Below, piece after piece: positions 27,934 to 36,914 of a stretch of 64,000 bases of DNA. The translations under genes and the position numbers were made by a program. The notes under the pieces were generated by a model, which was not told where the DNA came from, ran no database searches, and was given only the letters and a program-made list of their open reading frames with translations. The DNA is from Marinobacter confluentis. GTDB lineage: Bacteria; Pseudomonadota; Gammaproteobacteria; Pseudomonadales; Oleiphilaceae. The stretch is taken from positions 62,001-126,000 of the forward strand of contig NZ_SRPF01000002.1 of assembly GCF_004785685.1 (NCBI RefSeq), written 5' to 3'. The first letter of the stretch is position 1; every line of letters starts with the position of its first letter.

Positions 27934-30624
27934 TTAGTTGCTGATGTTAATTTCCCCCTGATCAATCAGGTTCGCCTGAATTTCCTCTTCGGTGAACGGA
28001 AATTCGCGATAATCCTTCATTGAGTAACGCACGCTCTGATCCGTGAAGAATTCAGACATTGAATCGGTCGACTGGGAGTAGCTAACCAAGCCGAAGGCTT
28101 TCGGGCCTTCGTCGGTAAATTCCAGACCGAAGTGCCAGCTTGTACCACGCTCCATTGGCCAGCCCGCGCGCTGGTTATTGATTCCGTTAACGTTGGACAA
28201 CCCGCCTGTGTTGCCAATCCTGTTGACCGGCAGTCTTGGGATTACGGTGTCCTCGGCGAAGGCAGAAGACACAACGCCAATCGCATTGAACGTGCCATCA
28301 ATTCCACCATCACCGCCATGCCACGGAATACGGGGCGACAGAACCATCGGCGAGCCTCCCGCCGGACCAGGCAAAACACCGCCGGACGGCTGGAAGTACT
28401 GCACATCGCCCAGCTCGGCATCGTAAGCGATGCCGACTGAGTCCAGCGAATCCAGGCCAACAGCCAGGGACTGCAGCATGACGTCGTCGGCCGTGCCTTT
28501 GTTGACTGTCGATGGCGCGGTCGGCGTGCCAACGGGATCGGAAGGCTTGAAGCGCACAGTCAGATCTTCATCAAATACTTCGTTGTAGTTATCAATGAAC
28601 ACTCGGAACACGTGTGCACCAACGCTGTCGATGTCATATACGCCGTCCCAGTTCGCAAGCACGTCACACGCCTGCTCTACAGAGCGGCTTCCGCCCTCAG
28701 GCAGATTGACCAGATCGGCACCAATCGCAGTGCAACGCTCACGAAGCTCACCCAGAAACTCTTCGGCATACCAGGAGCGGTTGTTATAGATCACCTCAAT
28801 CAGATCCTGGGCACTGAACTTGCCATCCTGGCCCGCCGGAGCTTTGTCTGCAAAGCCTGCGTCCATCGGATTCTGCAGCATGGAGATACCAATACGGGTA
28901 CGAGGTCCGAGCGCAGAACTCTCATTACCGTACAACGGTGAGAAGCCAGTCAGAAGCTCATCAGGATTGGTTGACCAGTAACTGTCGTTAGAGTTCTGAA
29001 CCCAGTCAGACCGCAGCAGTTTTGGTTTTTGCTCATACGGGACCAGTCCACCACATGCTCCTTCAACCCAGTCATCTCTGGACGTACTGCCATCAAGCAG
29101 TATCAAGCCCGCGTTGAACAGTGCATCGTAACTGGCGCTAGCACGACGTTTGAACTCAATGGACAACTGCGCCTGCTGTGAGAGGTTTGGCACTGAGCTA
29201 CTATCGATATAAAACGCATTGCCATCGGCATCTGCATAGGTGGAGTTGGTCCAGAAGGTAGAGCCACAGTTGCGGAAAACGTCCTGAAACTCCTCAAGGT
29301 TGCTCGCCCGGCTCATGCCCAGCCAGCCATCCAGCAGGTTGCCAGTATTGGCATTGGCATCGCGGTAGGTGTAGGCCACGGTATTACCCTGATTCGTGCC
29401 ACCCCACGAAGGCAATCCACCACCTGTCGCTGCATTGAGGGACACCATCGGGCCGTACTCGGAATAATAAAAAGTTTTTTCCAGAACTATTGGATTTGGA
29501 GCCCCGACATTGACTTCAATCTCGAAGGTCTCCGAAGTAATCGCTTTTTCCTCACCGTCCTTGATGTAGGTCAGGTTGTCGCCCTGCTTGAGCGTTAGCT
29601 CATAGATGGTGAACTGACTGCTCGTAGTCACGGTGTGGGACCAACCCAAATTCTCATTGTAATTAATGAGAGGGATAGCCGTACCCAGCAGACCGGCGCC
29701 ATTAATGTTGAGATAACCCGGCACGGTCATTTGTGCCTGGTAAAGACGGCGAGGACCAGTATACGGAAAATGAGGATTCGCCAGCAGCGCGCCGCGGCCC
29801 TGTTCGGTCAGTTCGCGGCCAATGCCCCAGGCGTTGCTAGCCAGTCCAATATTGTTGAAATCTTTACGCTCGCCCGCCTGTTTAATGGCGGAGGCTGCAA
29901 TGGACTCAAGATTCAGATCTGTTGCAGCCACCGGCATCACTGGCGTTGGGCTGGGTGATTCGCCCGGTGGCACGGCAACAAACACAGCGCCCGTCGCAAA
30001 CGCGTCACCGCTACCGTACTGCCCAACGACGCGATAGTGGGCCAGCAAATCCTGGGGGCGAATTTCCTTAACCCAGGGCTGACCGCGACATTCTGCCGGC
30101 AAGTCACTGGGATCTGTCTCTAAGACGTATTTGTTATAACCCGCGGTGAAACCATTTATCAGGGCCAGGCTTTGATCAGACAGGCCAGGATACTCTTCCT
30201 CAGCACCACTCAGGATACGCTGGGCCTTGTATGAGAAATCACTGATAACGTTGCGTGGTGGATCGTTTGGATCAGTGAGTGAACCACGCGGCCCAAAGTA
30301 TTTTGACCGCTCACTACGAGCTTTAACGATTGCTTCCGCCAGCAAACACACATTGTCTTGAGCCTGAGCGTAGCCCAGGCCGAACGCTGCGGAGGATAGA
30401 TCATCGGCTTTGATATGCGGTACGCCGTTGGTCGTACGGCGAATATTGGCCTGCAACTGGCCGTCCGAGGACGTCAATGGCGCGGAGCGCTCATCTGAAG
30501 CAGATGAGTCATCATCGTCGTCTATTGGACAACCTGTAAGAAGCATAGCGCCGGTCAGCGCAAGGCCGACAAACCGTAGTTTGCGCCACCCTAATCGGCT
30601 GGAAGGTTGAGCGGGCGAATTCAT
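27934..30624 (-). CDS. Lipoprotein Ntn-hydrolase acylase (penicillin amidase / PvdQ-like)
   Basis: An 896-residue penicillin-amidase family protein. A lipoprotein signal ends in LLTGC near residue 32, followed by an acidic stretch (PIDDDDDSS). In this family the precursor cleaves itself so that a serine becomes the beta-chain N-terminus; here the likely site is the Ser of LASNAWGIG near 265. The following segment (GALLANPHFPYTGPRR and LGWSHTVTTSSQFT) closely resembles the acyl-homoserine-lactone acylases PvdQ, QuiP and HacB. Substrates could be N-acyl-homoserine lactones, acylated siderophore precursors or other amides. The lipid anchor is unusual, since PvdQ is a soluble periplasmic enzyme. 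Confidence 0.88.
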   Translation of the reverse strand: MNSPAQPSSRLGWRKLRFVGLALTGAMLLTGCPIDDDDDSSASDERSAPLTSSDGQLQANIRRTTNGVPHIKADDLSSAAFGLGYAQAQDNVCLLAEAIVKARSERSKYFGPRGSLTDPNDPPRNVISDFSYKAQRILSGAEEEYPGLSDQSLALINGFTAGYNKYVLETDPSDLPAECRGQPWVKEIRPQDLLAHYRVVGQYGSGDAFATGAVFVAVPPGESPSPTPVMPVAATDLNLESIAASAIKQAGERKDFNNIGLASNAWGIGRELTEQGRGALLANPHFPYTGPRRLYQAQMTVPGYLNINGAGLLGTAIPLINYNENLGWSHTVTTSSQFTIYELTLKQGDNLTYIKDGEEKAITSETFEIEVNVGAPNPIVLEKTFYYSEYGPMVSLNAATGGGLPSWGGTNQGNTVAYTYRDANANTGNLLDGWLGMSRASNLEEFQDVFRNCGSTFWTNSTYADADGNAFYIDSSSVPNLSQQAQLSIEFKRRASASYDALFNAGLILLDGSTSRDDWVEGACGGLVPYEQKPKLLRSDWVQNSNDSYWSTNPDELLTGFSPLYGNESSALGPRTRIGISMLQNPMDAGFADKAPAGQDGKFSAQDLIEVIYNNRSWYAEEFLGELRERCTAIGADLVNLPEGGSRSVEQACDVLANWDGVYDIDSVGAHVFRVFIDNYNEVFDEDLTVRFKPSDPVGTPTAPSTVNKGTADDVMLQSLAVGLDSLDSVGIAYDAELGDVQYFQPSGGVLPGPAGGSPMVLSPRIPWHGGDGGIDGTFNAIGVVSSAFAEDTVIPRLPVNRIGNTGGLSNVNGINNQRAGWPMERGTSWHFGLEFTDEGPKAFGLVSYSQSTDSMSEFFTDQSVRYSMKDYREFPFTEEEIQANLIDQGEINISN

Positions 30625-30760
30625 AGGAAATCCTCTTTGTCATTGGTTTTGTTATTATACGGGGGCTGTCACCCCGCCCTGCTTTCGAGTGTAAACCGTC
30701 CAACTAACAGATGAAACGGTATTCAGGCCTTCTGAAAAGCGCCGAAAAGTGCTTGCCAAA

Positions 30761-30786
30761 AATGCCTGATTAAAATCAGGAAAAAC
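30761..30786 (-). terminator. Weak hairpin after the CoA-transferase
   Basis: CCTGAT (30765-30770) and ATCAGG (30775-30780) form a short six-base-pair stem with a four-base loop. On the minus strand it is followed by CATTTTT. It lies 15 bases beyond the CoA-transferase stop. The short AT-rich stem makes it a weak candidate. Confidence 0.35.
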
Positions 30787-30794
30787 CCTCCGCG

Positions 30795-31853
30795 TTAATG
30801 GAATTTAATGGGGTAGCCAATCTGGCTTTGATTATGGCCGTCCCCACGATCTGCCTCGACAACCATATTTCGCGCCTTGAGTTGTGGATGCTCTGCCGCC
30901 TCTTCGATTCTCAGCACCGGCTCCACACAGGCGTCTGTCTCAGCAAATATCTGCTGCCAGTGGTCCAGCGTGTTTTCTCCAATCTTCCACTTAATCGCCT
31001 CTTTCAATTCCCGCTGATGCTCCGGCTTGTGGCTCATAGTCAGCTTCTGCAGATCACTCAGCCTCAGCGCTTCCAGCAACCTTGCAGAGAACTGCGGCTC
31101 CAGGCTGCCAATGGACAGCCATCGGCCGTCGCTTGTCTGGTAGTAATCGTAAAATGACCCACCGTTGAGCATGCCGCCTTCCGGCTTCTGCTCCTGGCCG
31201 CCCGCAAGGGCTGCTGCGCCGGCCATGGCGTTCAGTGCAAAGGCAGCGTCGGTCATGCTGATGTCGACGAAGCTGCCCTCGCCGGTCTGCTGGCGCTTGA
31301 TCACAGCGGCCAGGACGCCCATCACGGCGTGGTGGCTGCCGCCGGCGACGTCGGCTATCTGTATGCCCATGGGCGGCGGGCCGCTGTCCTGGCGGCCGCT
31401 GTGGCTGGCGATGCCGGAAAGGGCCAGGTAATTGATGTCGTGCCCGGCCCGGTCGCGGTAGGGGCCGGTCTGGCCGTAGCCGGTGATGGCGCAGTAAATC
31501 AGGGCCGGATTTTCCGCTTTAAGCACTTCATAACCAATGCCTAAACGGTCCATCACGCCCGGGCGGAACTGTTCGATCACGATGTCGTATTCGCGAACCA
31601 GCTCTTTGACCTTCTCAACGCTGCCCTCAGCCTTGAGGTTCAGTTGCAGAGTCTGCTTGCCACGGGAAAGGTAGGAAAAGGTGGTGCTGAATTTACCGTC
31701 GAAGGGCGGCATGATCTTGGCCAGGTCTACCCTGTCTGGCGCCTCTACCCTCAGAACCTCTGCGCCCATGTCCGCCAGCATCATGGTGGCGTAAGGCCCG
31801 GGTAGCAGTGTGCTGAAGTCCAGTATTTTCAGGTGGCTCAGGGGGCCGGTCAT
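30795..31853 (-). CDS. CaiB/BaiF family CoA-transferase (alpha-methylacyl-CoA racemase-like)
   Basis: A 352-residue family III CoA-transferase fold protein. The N-terminus LKILDFSTLLPGPYATMMLADMGAEVLRVE is typical, and IEQFRPGVMDRLGIGYE and AGHDINYLALSG match the alpha-methylacyl-CoA racemase branch, in which the histidine of GHD takes part in proton transfer. It probably racemises 2-methylacyl-CoA esters, allowing beta-oxidation of branched lipids such as isoprenoids, but a true CoA-transferase role cannot be ruled out. A GGAGAG ribosome-binding site precedes the ATG. It is divergent from an AraC-type regulator that may control it. Confidence 0.88.
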   Translation of the reverse strand: MTGPLSHLKILDFSTLLPGPYATMMLADMGAEVLRVEAPDRVDLAKIMPPFDGKFSTTFSYLSRGKQTLQLNLKAEGSVEKVKELVREYDIVIEQFRPGVMDRLGIGYEVLKAENPALIYCAITGYGQTGPYRDRAGHDINYLALSGIASHSGRQDSGPPPMGIQIADVAGGSHHAVMGVLAAVIKRQQTGEGSFVDISMTDAAFALNAMAGAAALAGGQEQKPEGGMLNGGSFYDYYQTSDGRWLSIGSLEPQFSARLLEALRLSDLQKLTMSHKPEHQRELKEAIKWKIGENTLDHWQQIFAETDACVEPVLRIEEAAEHPQLKARNMVVEADRGDGHNQSQIGYPIKFH

Positions 31854-32069
31854 CGCTCTCTCCTTTGATGATCATTCTTTCTCTGATGCTGCCCGCTTCT
31901 CTGGCAAAGGCCAACTGCCACATGCATCAATCCCACTGGCCTTTTCTACCAGTATGGCGCGAATTCAACGGCACGGTTAAAGCATGCCCAGTCAACACTG
32001 TTGCAATGCCGCCCACGCCTTCTATGATGGGGATCGTTTCATTACCTCTTTTGAAGAACCAGGGAAACC

Positions 32070-33086
32070 ATGTCGGAACTCACTGTCTCCAGGCACTTTG
32101 TTGAAGCAGCCCTGACCGGCGCCCACAAAAAGGGGGTTGATGTCGACAGTCTGCTGGTCAGCGCCGGTATTTCCCCGGAGCTGTTGAGAATCGAGATGGC
32201 CCGGGTCAGTAGCAGCCAGTACAGTCTGCTGCTTCAGAATCTGTGGAACCGGATGGAAGACGAGTTCATGGGACTTGGGCCCCGCCGCTGCCGCACTGGC
32301 ACTTTTGCCACTATGTGCGCGCTGATTATTGATTGCCCCAACCTTGAGGCGGTTTATCGGCAGGCGTTTGATTTCTGCCGCCTGTTCGAGCCCATGGTCG
32401 GCATGCGACTGGAAAAAAGCGGCGACCAGGCCAGGCTGGTCACGGTGATTGAAGGTGAGGTGGACGACCCCCTGCATTTTTTCCAGGAGAGCATTCTGGT
32501 GATCTGGCACCGGCTGGGCAGTTGGCTGATTGGCCAGCCTGCTGAGCTCACCCGGGCGGAGTTCAGCTATCCGGAGCCGGCCCATGGCGACGAATACCGG
32601 CATATTTTCCATTGCCCCCTGCAGTTCGCCGCAAAAGAAACAGCTCTTACCTTTGACCGGCGTTTTCTGGAAGCCCCGGTGATCCGGGACCGGCCGGAAA
32701 TGCGCCAGTTTCTGAAAACCTCACCGGCGGACCTGCTTTCACGCCCGGATGAGAGCAACACTTTCACAGGCAAGATACGGGCACTGATCGGTCGGGATTT
32801 TTCCCAGTCACTGCCGGATTTCGAGTGGATTGCAGCCGAGCTGAACACCAGCCCGCAAACCCTCAGGCGGCGGCTAAAGCAGGAAAATACGTCGTTTCAG
32901 GAGATCAAGGATCTGTTGCGGCGGGATATGGCAATCTACTACCTGTCGCGGCCGGACCTGGCCATTAACGACATTGCCTTCCGGGTTGGATTTACCGAAC
33001 CGTCCACGTTCCATCGGGCTTTCAAGAAGTGGACGGGGGTAACCCCCGGCGCTTATCGCGAGGGGGAACGGGGCCAGACAGGCTAG
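32070..33086 (+). CDS. AraC family transcriptional regulator (arabinose-binding-like N domain)
   Basis: A 338-residue regulator of the OruR/ArgR-like AraC subgroup. Residues 15-195 form the Arabinose_bd-type N domain (GISPELLRIEMARVSSSQYSLL). The C-terminal 100 residues form the two-helix-turn-helix DNA-binding unit, with NTSPQTLRRRLKQENTSFQEIK and the signature DIAFRVGFTEPSTFHRAFKKW followed by TGVTPGAYR. It is divergent from the CoA-transferase, which is the obvious target. AGGGAAA lies just before the ATG. Its stop overlaps the stop of the TPR gene on the other strand. Confidence 0.93.
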   Translation: MSELTVSRHFVEAALTGAHKKGVDVDSLLVSAGISPELLRIEMARVSSSQYSLLLQNLWNRMEDEFMGLGPRRCRTGTFATMCALIIDCPNLEAVYRQAFDFCRLFEPMVGMRLEKSGDQARLVTVIEGEVDDPLHFFQESILVIWHRLGSWLIGQPAELTRAEFSYPEPAHGDEYRHIFHCPLQFAAKETALTFDRRFLEAPVIRDRPEMRQFLKTSPADLLSRPDESNTFTGKIRALIGRDFSQSLPDFEWIAAELNTSPQTLRRRLKQENTSFQEIKDLLRRDMAIYYLSRPDLAINDIAFRVGFTEPSTFHRAFKKWTGVTPGAYREGERGQTG

Positions 33087-33937
33087 TTGCGGCTCTGCAT
33101 TGTGCGAATCAGTTTACCCAAGGTGCGTGCAATTTCTGCCGCATCGCCGTTCCGTTCCGCCAGTTGCATCAACCGGGAGCCGTCCCTGGGGTCATAGATC
33201 CAGCACGCCGATGCCGCAGGCTCGCAGTTCCAGTCAATGCTGGGGTTGATTCCGAAAACGTTCATGGACTCGGTCGAACGGGTTACCCGGCCGCCGATTT
33301 CGCGGCGGGCTTCCTGAATGTTCAGGGCGTCGTTCATGCGGTTCACCCGGTAGGTGATGTCCGCTGGGCGGTCGAGGCGCTTCACCCTTTCATCAGGCCG
33401 CCAGCCCGCATTATCCAACAGGCTGTTCAGATGCATCACCAGTGCCTGGGTATCGGAATCTGCAAGATACAGTTCCCGCAGGTTCTGCAGTGTTCCCTCT
33501 CCCGCCGGTTCGATCACGGCCACCGGTTCAGAGCCTGGCTGCGTGGCCTGTTCGATTCCGGACTGTTCGTTCTTGCGGGCTTTCTCCACGCGGGTAATCA
33601 TCTCCAGCGCACGGGTGTAGTGCTCGCCTTCTGACCCAGCACGGGAAACATAACCTTCGAAGGCAGACCGGGCTTCGTTGAAATGGCCGGATTCAAGCAT
33701 CACCCGGCCCCGGAAATACAGATAATCCGCTGGCTTTTCAGATTCCATCTGCTGAAGCCGGGTCAGATACTCGCTGGCTTCCCCCCAGTTCTCAGCCCCA
33801 ACGGCGGCCTCGGTTGCCAGCATCAGCCGGCGCACCTCGTGCTCCGGCTCAAGCGCTGAGGCTTCGCCCATAAACAGCGCCGCTGACAGCAAGCAGCCGC
33901 CCACGACATTACAGACTACCCGGACTTTTCTCAGCAT
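33083..33937 (-). CDS. Exported TPR-like protein of unknown function
   Basis: A 284-residue protein with a signal peptide (VVGGCLLSAALFMGEASA, cleavage near 29). A helical repeat region follows (ENWGEASEYLTRLQQMES, then YLYFRGRVMLESGHFNEARSAFEGY) that looks like two or three tetratricopeptide repeats. The C-terminal part contains a cysteine pair (WNCEPAASACWIY) that could form a disulfide. I do not recognise a named family. It follows rmuC by three bases with GGAGTG as ribosome-binding site, so the two are in one operon. A periplasmic scaffold or envelope role is plausible only by location. Confidence 0.75.
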   Translation of the reverse strand: MLRKVRVVCNVVGGCLLSAALFMGEASALEPEHEVRRLMLATEAAVGAENWGEASEYLTRLQQMESEKPADYLYFRGRVMLESGHFNEARSAFEGYVSRAGSEGEHYTRALEMITRVEKARKNEQSGIEQATQPGSEPVAVIEPAGEGTLQNLRELYLADSDTQALVMHLNSLLDNAGWRPDERVKRLDRPADITYRVNRMNDALNIQEARREIGGRVTRSTESMNVFGINPSIDWNCEPAASACWIYDPRDGSRLMQLAERNGDAAEIARTLGKLIRTMQSRN

Positions 33938-33940
33938 ATC

Positions 33941-35512
33941 TCACTCCTGCTGGTTGTCACCGATGGCATCATCAGCGCGGGCCGACCCCAGGTCGTCACC
34001 GCCGTCAGTGTCCACTTCGGCCTGATCCAGAATGCCTTTCGGCAATTCTTTTTTAACACGAACACCCAGCTCAACAAAGCGGTTGGCCTGGGATATCAGG
34101 TTGCCACGGCCCCGCGTCAGTGTGTTCATGGCGTTATCGTAGGTGCCCTGGGCAGTGTGCAGCTGGCCGCCCAGTTTCTCCATTGCCTCCACAAACACCC
34201 TCAGCTTGTCATACACCGCCCCTGCCCGGTCTGCAATCAGCCTGGCGTTCTGACTCTGGCGCTCGTACCGCCAGATGTTTTCAACGGTTCGCAGGGTCGC
34301 CAGCAGCGTAGACGGTGTTACCACAATAATCTTTCTCTCAAATGCTTCTGCAAACAGGTTCTCGTCCTGCTGAAATGCCGCGACAAAGGCCGGTTCAATG
34401 GGCATGAACAGAAACACAAAATCCGGCGAATGCAGCCCGTGCAGCTGGCTGTAATCCTTTTCACTCAAGCTACGGATATGGCTTCTGACAGCCTCGACGT
34501 GCTGCTTTAGCGCCTCTGCCCGGGCGGTTTCGTCTTCTTCAGTGGCAAACTGCTGGTAGGCAATCAGCGATACCTTGGAGTCGATCACCAGGTTACGGCT
34601 ATCTGGCAGGTGAACCACCACGTCCGGGCGAAGCAACTGGTTGTTCTCATCCCGGTAACTGCCCTGGGTGTCGTACTCTATGCCTTTGCGCAGGCCCGAA
34701 CGTTCAAGCACCCGCTCCAGAATGACTTCGCCCCAGTTGCCCTGCATTTTCTTGTCGCCCTTCAGGGCCCGGGTCAGGTTGGACGCTTCTTCGGTAATCT
34801 GTTTGTTCAGCTCCTGCAGGGATTTGATTTCGCTGCGCAGGGCCTGGCGGTCACGGGTTTCGCTGGTGTATACGTCTTCAACCCGCTTGCGGAAATCCTG
34901 CAGCTGGTCGCGGAACGGATTCAGCAGAGTGTCCAAGCTGGTGCGGGTCTGCTGACTGAACCGCTCGCTTTTCTGTTCAAAGATCTTGTTGGCCAGGTTT
35001 TCGAACTCCTGCTTCAGGGCGTCGCGGTTGCGTTCCAGCAGTTCCAGTTTTTCAGTGGTTGCGCGGCGCTCCTTATCCAGCGTTACTTCCTGCTCGCGCA
35101 GAGTCATTCGCGCTTCAGCCAATTCCCGCGCGAGCTCATCCGCCCTCGCCTGCAGGGTTGCCCTGGTGTCCTCTAGCTCCGTAATTTTCTGCTGCCGGCC
35201 GCGGCCTTCAGATTCCAGGCCGGTCACCCGATTTTCCAGGCGGGTGGCTTCACTGCGCCAGTGCTCCCGGTCAGCCTCCGCCTGTTCTCGCAGTTCTCGC
35301 TGCTCCGCCAGCGCCGCATCGGACTGTTCGCTACGCTGTTTGTCCATGGCCCGTGCATGTTCCAGCCCGGTCAATTCCGCAGACAGACTCCGAGAGGCTT
35401 TACGCTCTCTGACAAACAACAATGCCAGAACAGAAACCAGTAGTAGCAGAAAGGCGAGAGCGGCAAGTACCAACGGTTCATGCTGGAGAAATTCAGTGGA
35501 CAGCTCCGGCAC
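33941..35512 (-). CDS. rmuC: DNA recombination protein RmuC homologue
   Basis: A 523-residue protein. An N-terminal membrane helix (residues 13-30, VLAALAFLLLLVSVLALLFV) anchors a long coiled coil (about 35-190). The RmuC nuclease-like domain follows, with NWGEVILERVLERSGLRKGIEY and DVVVHLPDSRNLVIDSKVSL containing the acidic-lysine arrangement of restriction-like folds. RmuC limits DNA inversions in E. coli, and homologues act in phage defence; its biochemistry is incompletely known. Translation starts at GTG 35512 with AAGGAG six bases upstream. It is first in a two-gene operon with the TPR-like gene. Confidence 0.92.
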   Translation of the reverse strand: MPELSTEFLQHEPLVLAALAFLLLLVSVLALLFVRERKASRSLSAELTGLEHARAMDKQRSEQSDAALAEQRELREQAEADREHWRSEATRLENRVTGLESEGRGRQQKITELEDTRATLQARADELARELAEARMTLREQEVTLDKERRATTEKLELLERNRDALKQEFENLANKIFEQKSERFSQQTRTSLDTLLNPFRDQLQDFRKRVEDVYTSETRDRQALRSEIKSLQELNKQITEEASNLTRALKGDKKMQGNWGEVILERVLERSGLRKGIEYDTQGSYRDENNQLLRPDVVVHLPDSRNLVIDSKVSLIAYQQFATEEDETARAEALKQHVEAVRSHIRSLSEKDYSQLHGLHSPDFVFLFMPIEPAFVAAFQQDENLFAEAFERKIIVVTPSTLLATLRTVENIWRYERQSQNARLIADRAGAVYDKLRVFVEAMEKLGGQLHTAQGTYDNAMNTLTRGRGNLISQANRFVELGVRVKKELPKGILDQAEVDTDGGDDLGSARADDAIGDNQQE

Positions 35513-35684
35513 CTGGAACTCCTTTTGAACGAATGTGAATTGCGGTAAGCATCAATAGTTTATCCCATATTAAACCCGACTACTTGGCAAAATCCCTCCC
35601 TTCGAGCATCCGGCTCTGGACTCCAACCGTAATATCATCTAAAACACCAGTTATGGACTGCCAACCGGGCGCGAGACAGGAAAG

Positions 35685-36014
35685 ATGCTGAAAGAGCTCT
35701 GGAAAAAACTGGGATCAGAATTCTCCCAGAATGATGTATCGAGAATCCTGCCTCATATGACGCACACTGGCGAATTTCATCTTGAGCGGCTGACGGCGCT
35801 TGTGGAGTCCCGCTTTGGCAAGACCTTCAAGGACCGTGGCGACGAATCGGTAAGGGAATTGATTCATTTTGCGTCCCGGATTCAGGATCAGGATATCCAG
35901 CGGGAACTTCTGTTGTTCTATCTTAACTGCTCGCCTTTCATCCAGGAGTACCTGCGGTCTGAGGAAGTCCTGGATGGCAATCACTTTCTGTCGCGGACCT
36001 CTGGCACGCGGTAA
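35685..36014 (+). CDS. Small hypothetical helical protein
   Basis: A 109-residue, mostly alpha-helical cytoplasmic protein with no signal, membrane segment or recognisable motif. The first helix (MLKELWKKLGSEFSQNDVSRIL) is amphipathic, and cysteine occurs once (LNCSPF). GACAGGAAAG provides a close ribosome-binding site before the ATG. It stands alone between rmuC (divergent) and the protease-7TM-ligase operon, 90 bases ahead of it. I cannot assign a function. Confidence 0.6.
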   Translation: MLKELWKKLGSEFSQNDVSRILPHMTHTGEFHLERLTALVESRFGKTFKDRGDESVRELIHFASRIQDQDIQRELLLFYLNCSPFIQEYLRSEEVLDGNHFLSRTSGTR

Positions 36015-36105
36015 ACCCACGCCTTACCGTTCTGTAAACCGACAGCCTGCTCACGATGATGTATACTCTCGCGACGCAATTTATGGCCTCAAATAACAGG
36101 TATTT

Positions 36106-36912
36106 ATGTCTGGTTTGTCTAGGAATGTCACGCTTCCGAAGTGGTTTGCCGTTGTTACGTCAGGATTGATTCTGGCCGGTTGCGCATCCGATCGCTATTT
36201 CATGGTGGAAAAAAAGGACATCGACCAGCTGGATCAGTCGGTTTCTGAGCAGAGCGAACGCATCACCAGCCTTGAGAACGAAGCGTTAACCCAGTTTGGT
36301 TCAATGGCAATGATGAACCAGGCAAATACCGAGACGATTCTGGAAGCCATCAGCGAACAGGCAGAGCAACTCAGCTGCCCACCGGTACCCGAAAAACCCG
36401 CCTGCACAGTCACCCCGAAAAATAATCAGGCTGCCAATCAGGGCCGTACAGATCGCCTGAAGGGCAAAGTGGTGGTTGGTGAGCTGGAAAATTTCTACCT
36501 GGCGGATCCGGGCATTGTCCACGTGGCAAGAATCGACAGTGGCGCCGAAACCTCGTCGCTGGACGCCCGTAACATCACCCGCTTCGAAAGAGACGGCAAT
36601 AACTGGGTGCGCTTCGACGTGCCGCTGCCGGACTCCGATGACTTTGTTACCCTTGAGCGGGAGGTGTCCCGACGGGTCAAGATCATTCAGTCCAGCACAG
36701 ACGACGTCGACAGGCGCGTGGTGGTGGAACTTCAGTTCATGATAGGCAACCATCACCAGAAGGCTGAATTCACTCTGACCAACCGTGAGCACCTTTCCCA
36801 CGTGGTGCTGGTCGGCCGGAATATTTTACGGGATGTCATGTTGATTGATGTAGGCAAGGAATACGCCACTGAATTGCCATCCCCCCTCCCGCATCAGGAC
36901 GACAGCGAGTAG
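36106..36912 (+). CDS. RimB-like retropepsin-fold protease, lipoprotein (ATP-dependent zinc protease family)
   Basis: A 268-residue predicted outer-membrane lipoprotein. The lipobox is LAGC near residue 26 (+2 Ala). A coiled-coil segment (QLDQSVSEQSERITSLENEA) precedes the catalytic domain at about 120-255. The aspartic-protease-like motif IDSGAETSSLDAR and the later LVGRNILRDVMLIDVG match the Zn_protease/RimB family, which has a retropepsin fold despite its name. The next two genes follow with a two-base gap and a one-base overlap. A trio of protease, transglutaminase-like 7TM protein and ATP-grasp ligase is a known conserved neighbourhood. The substrate is unknown. Confidence 0.85.
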   Translation: MSGLSRNVTLPKWFAVVTSGLILAGCASDRYFMVEKKDIDQLDQSVSEQSERITSLENEALTQFGSMAMMNQANTETILEAISEQAEQLSCPPVPEKPACTVTPKNNQAANQGRTDRLKGKVVVGELENFYLADPGIVHVARIDSGAETSSLDARNITRFERDGNNWVRFDVPLPDSDDFVTLEREVSRRVKIIQSSTDDVDRRVVVELQFMIGNHHQKAEFTLTNREHLSHVVLVGRNILRDVMLIDVGKEYATELPSPLPHQDDSE

Positions 36913-36914
36913 CC

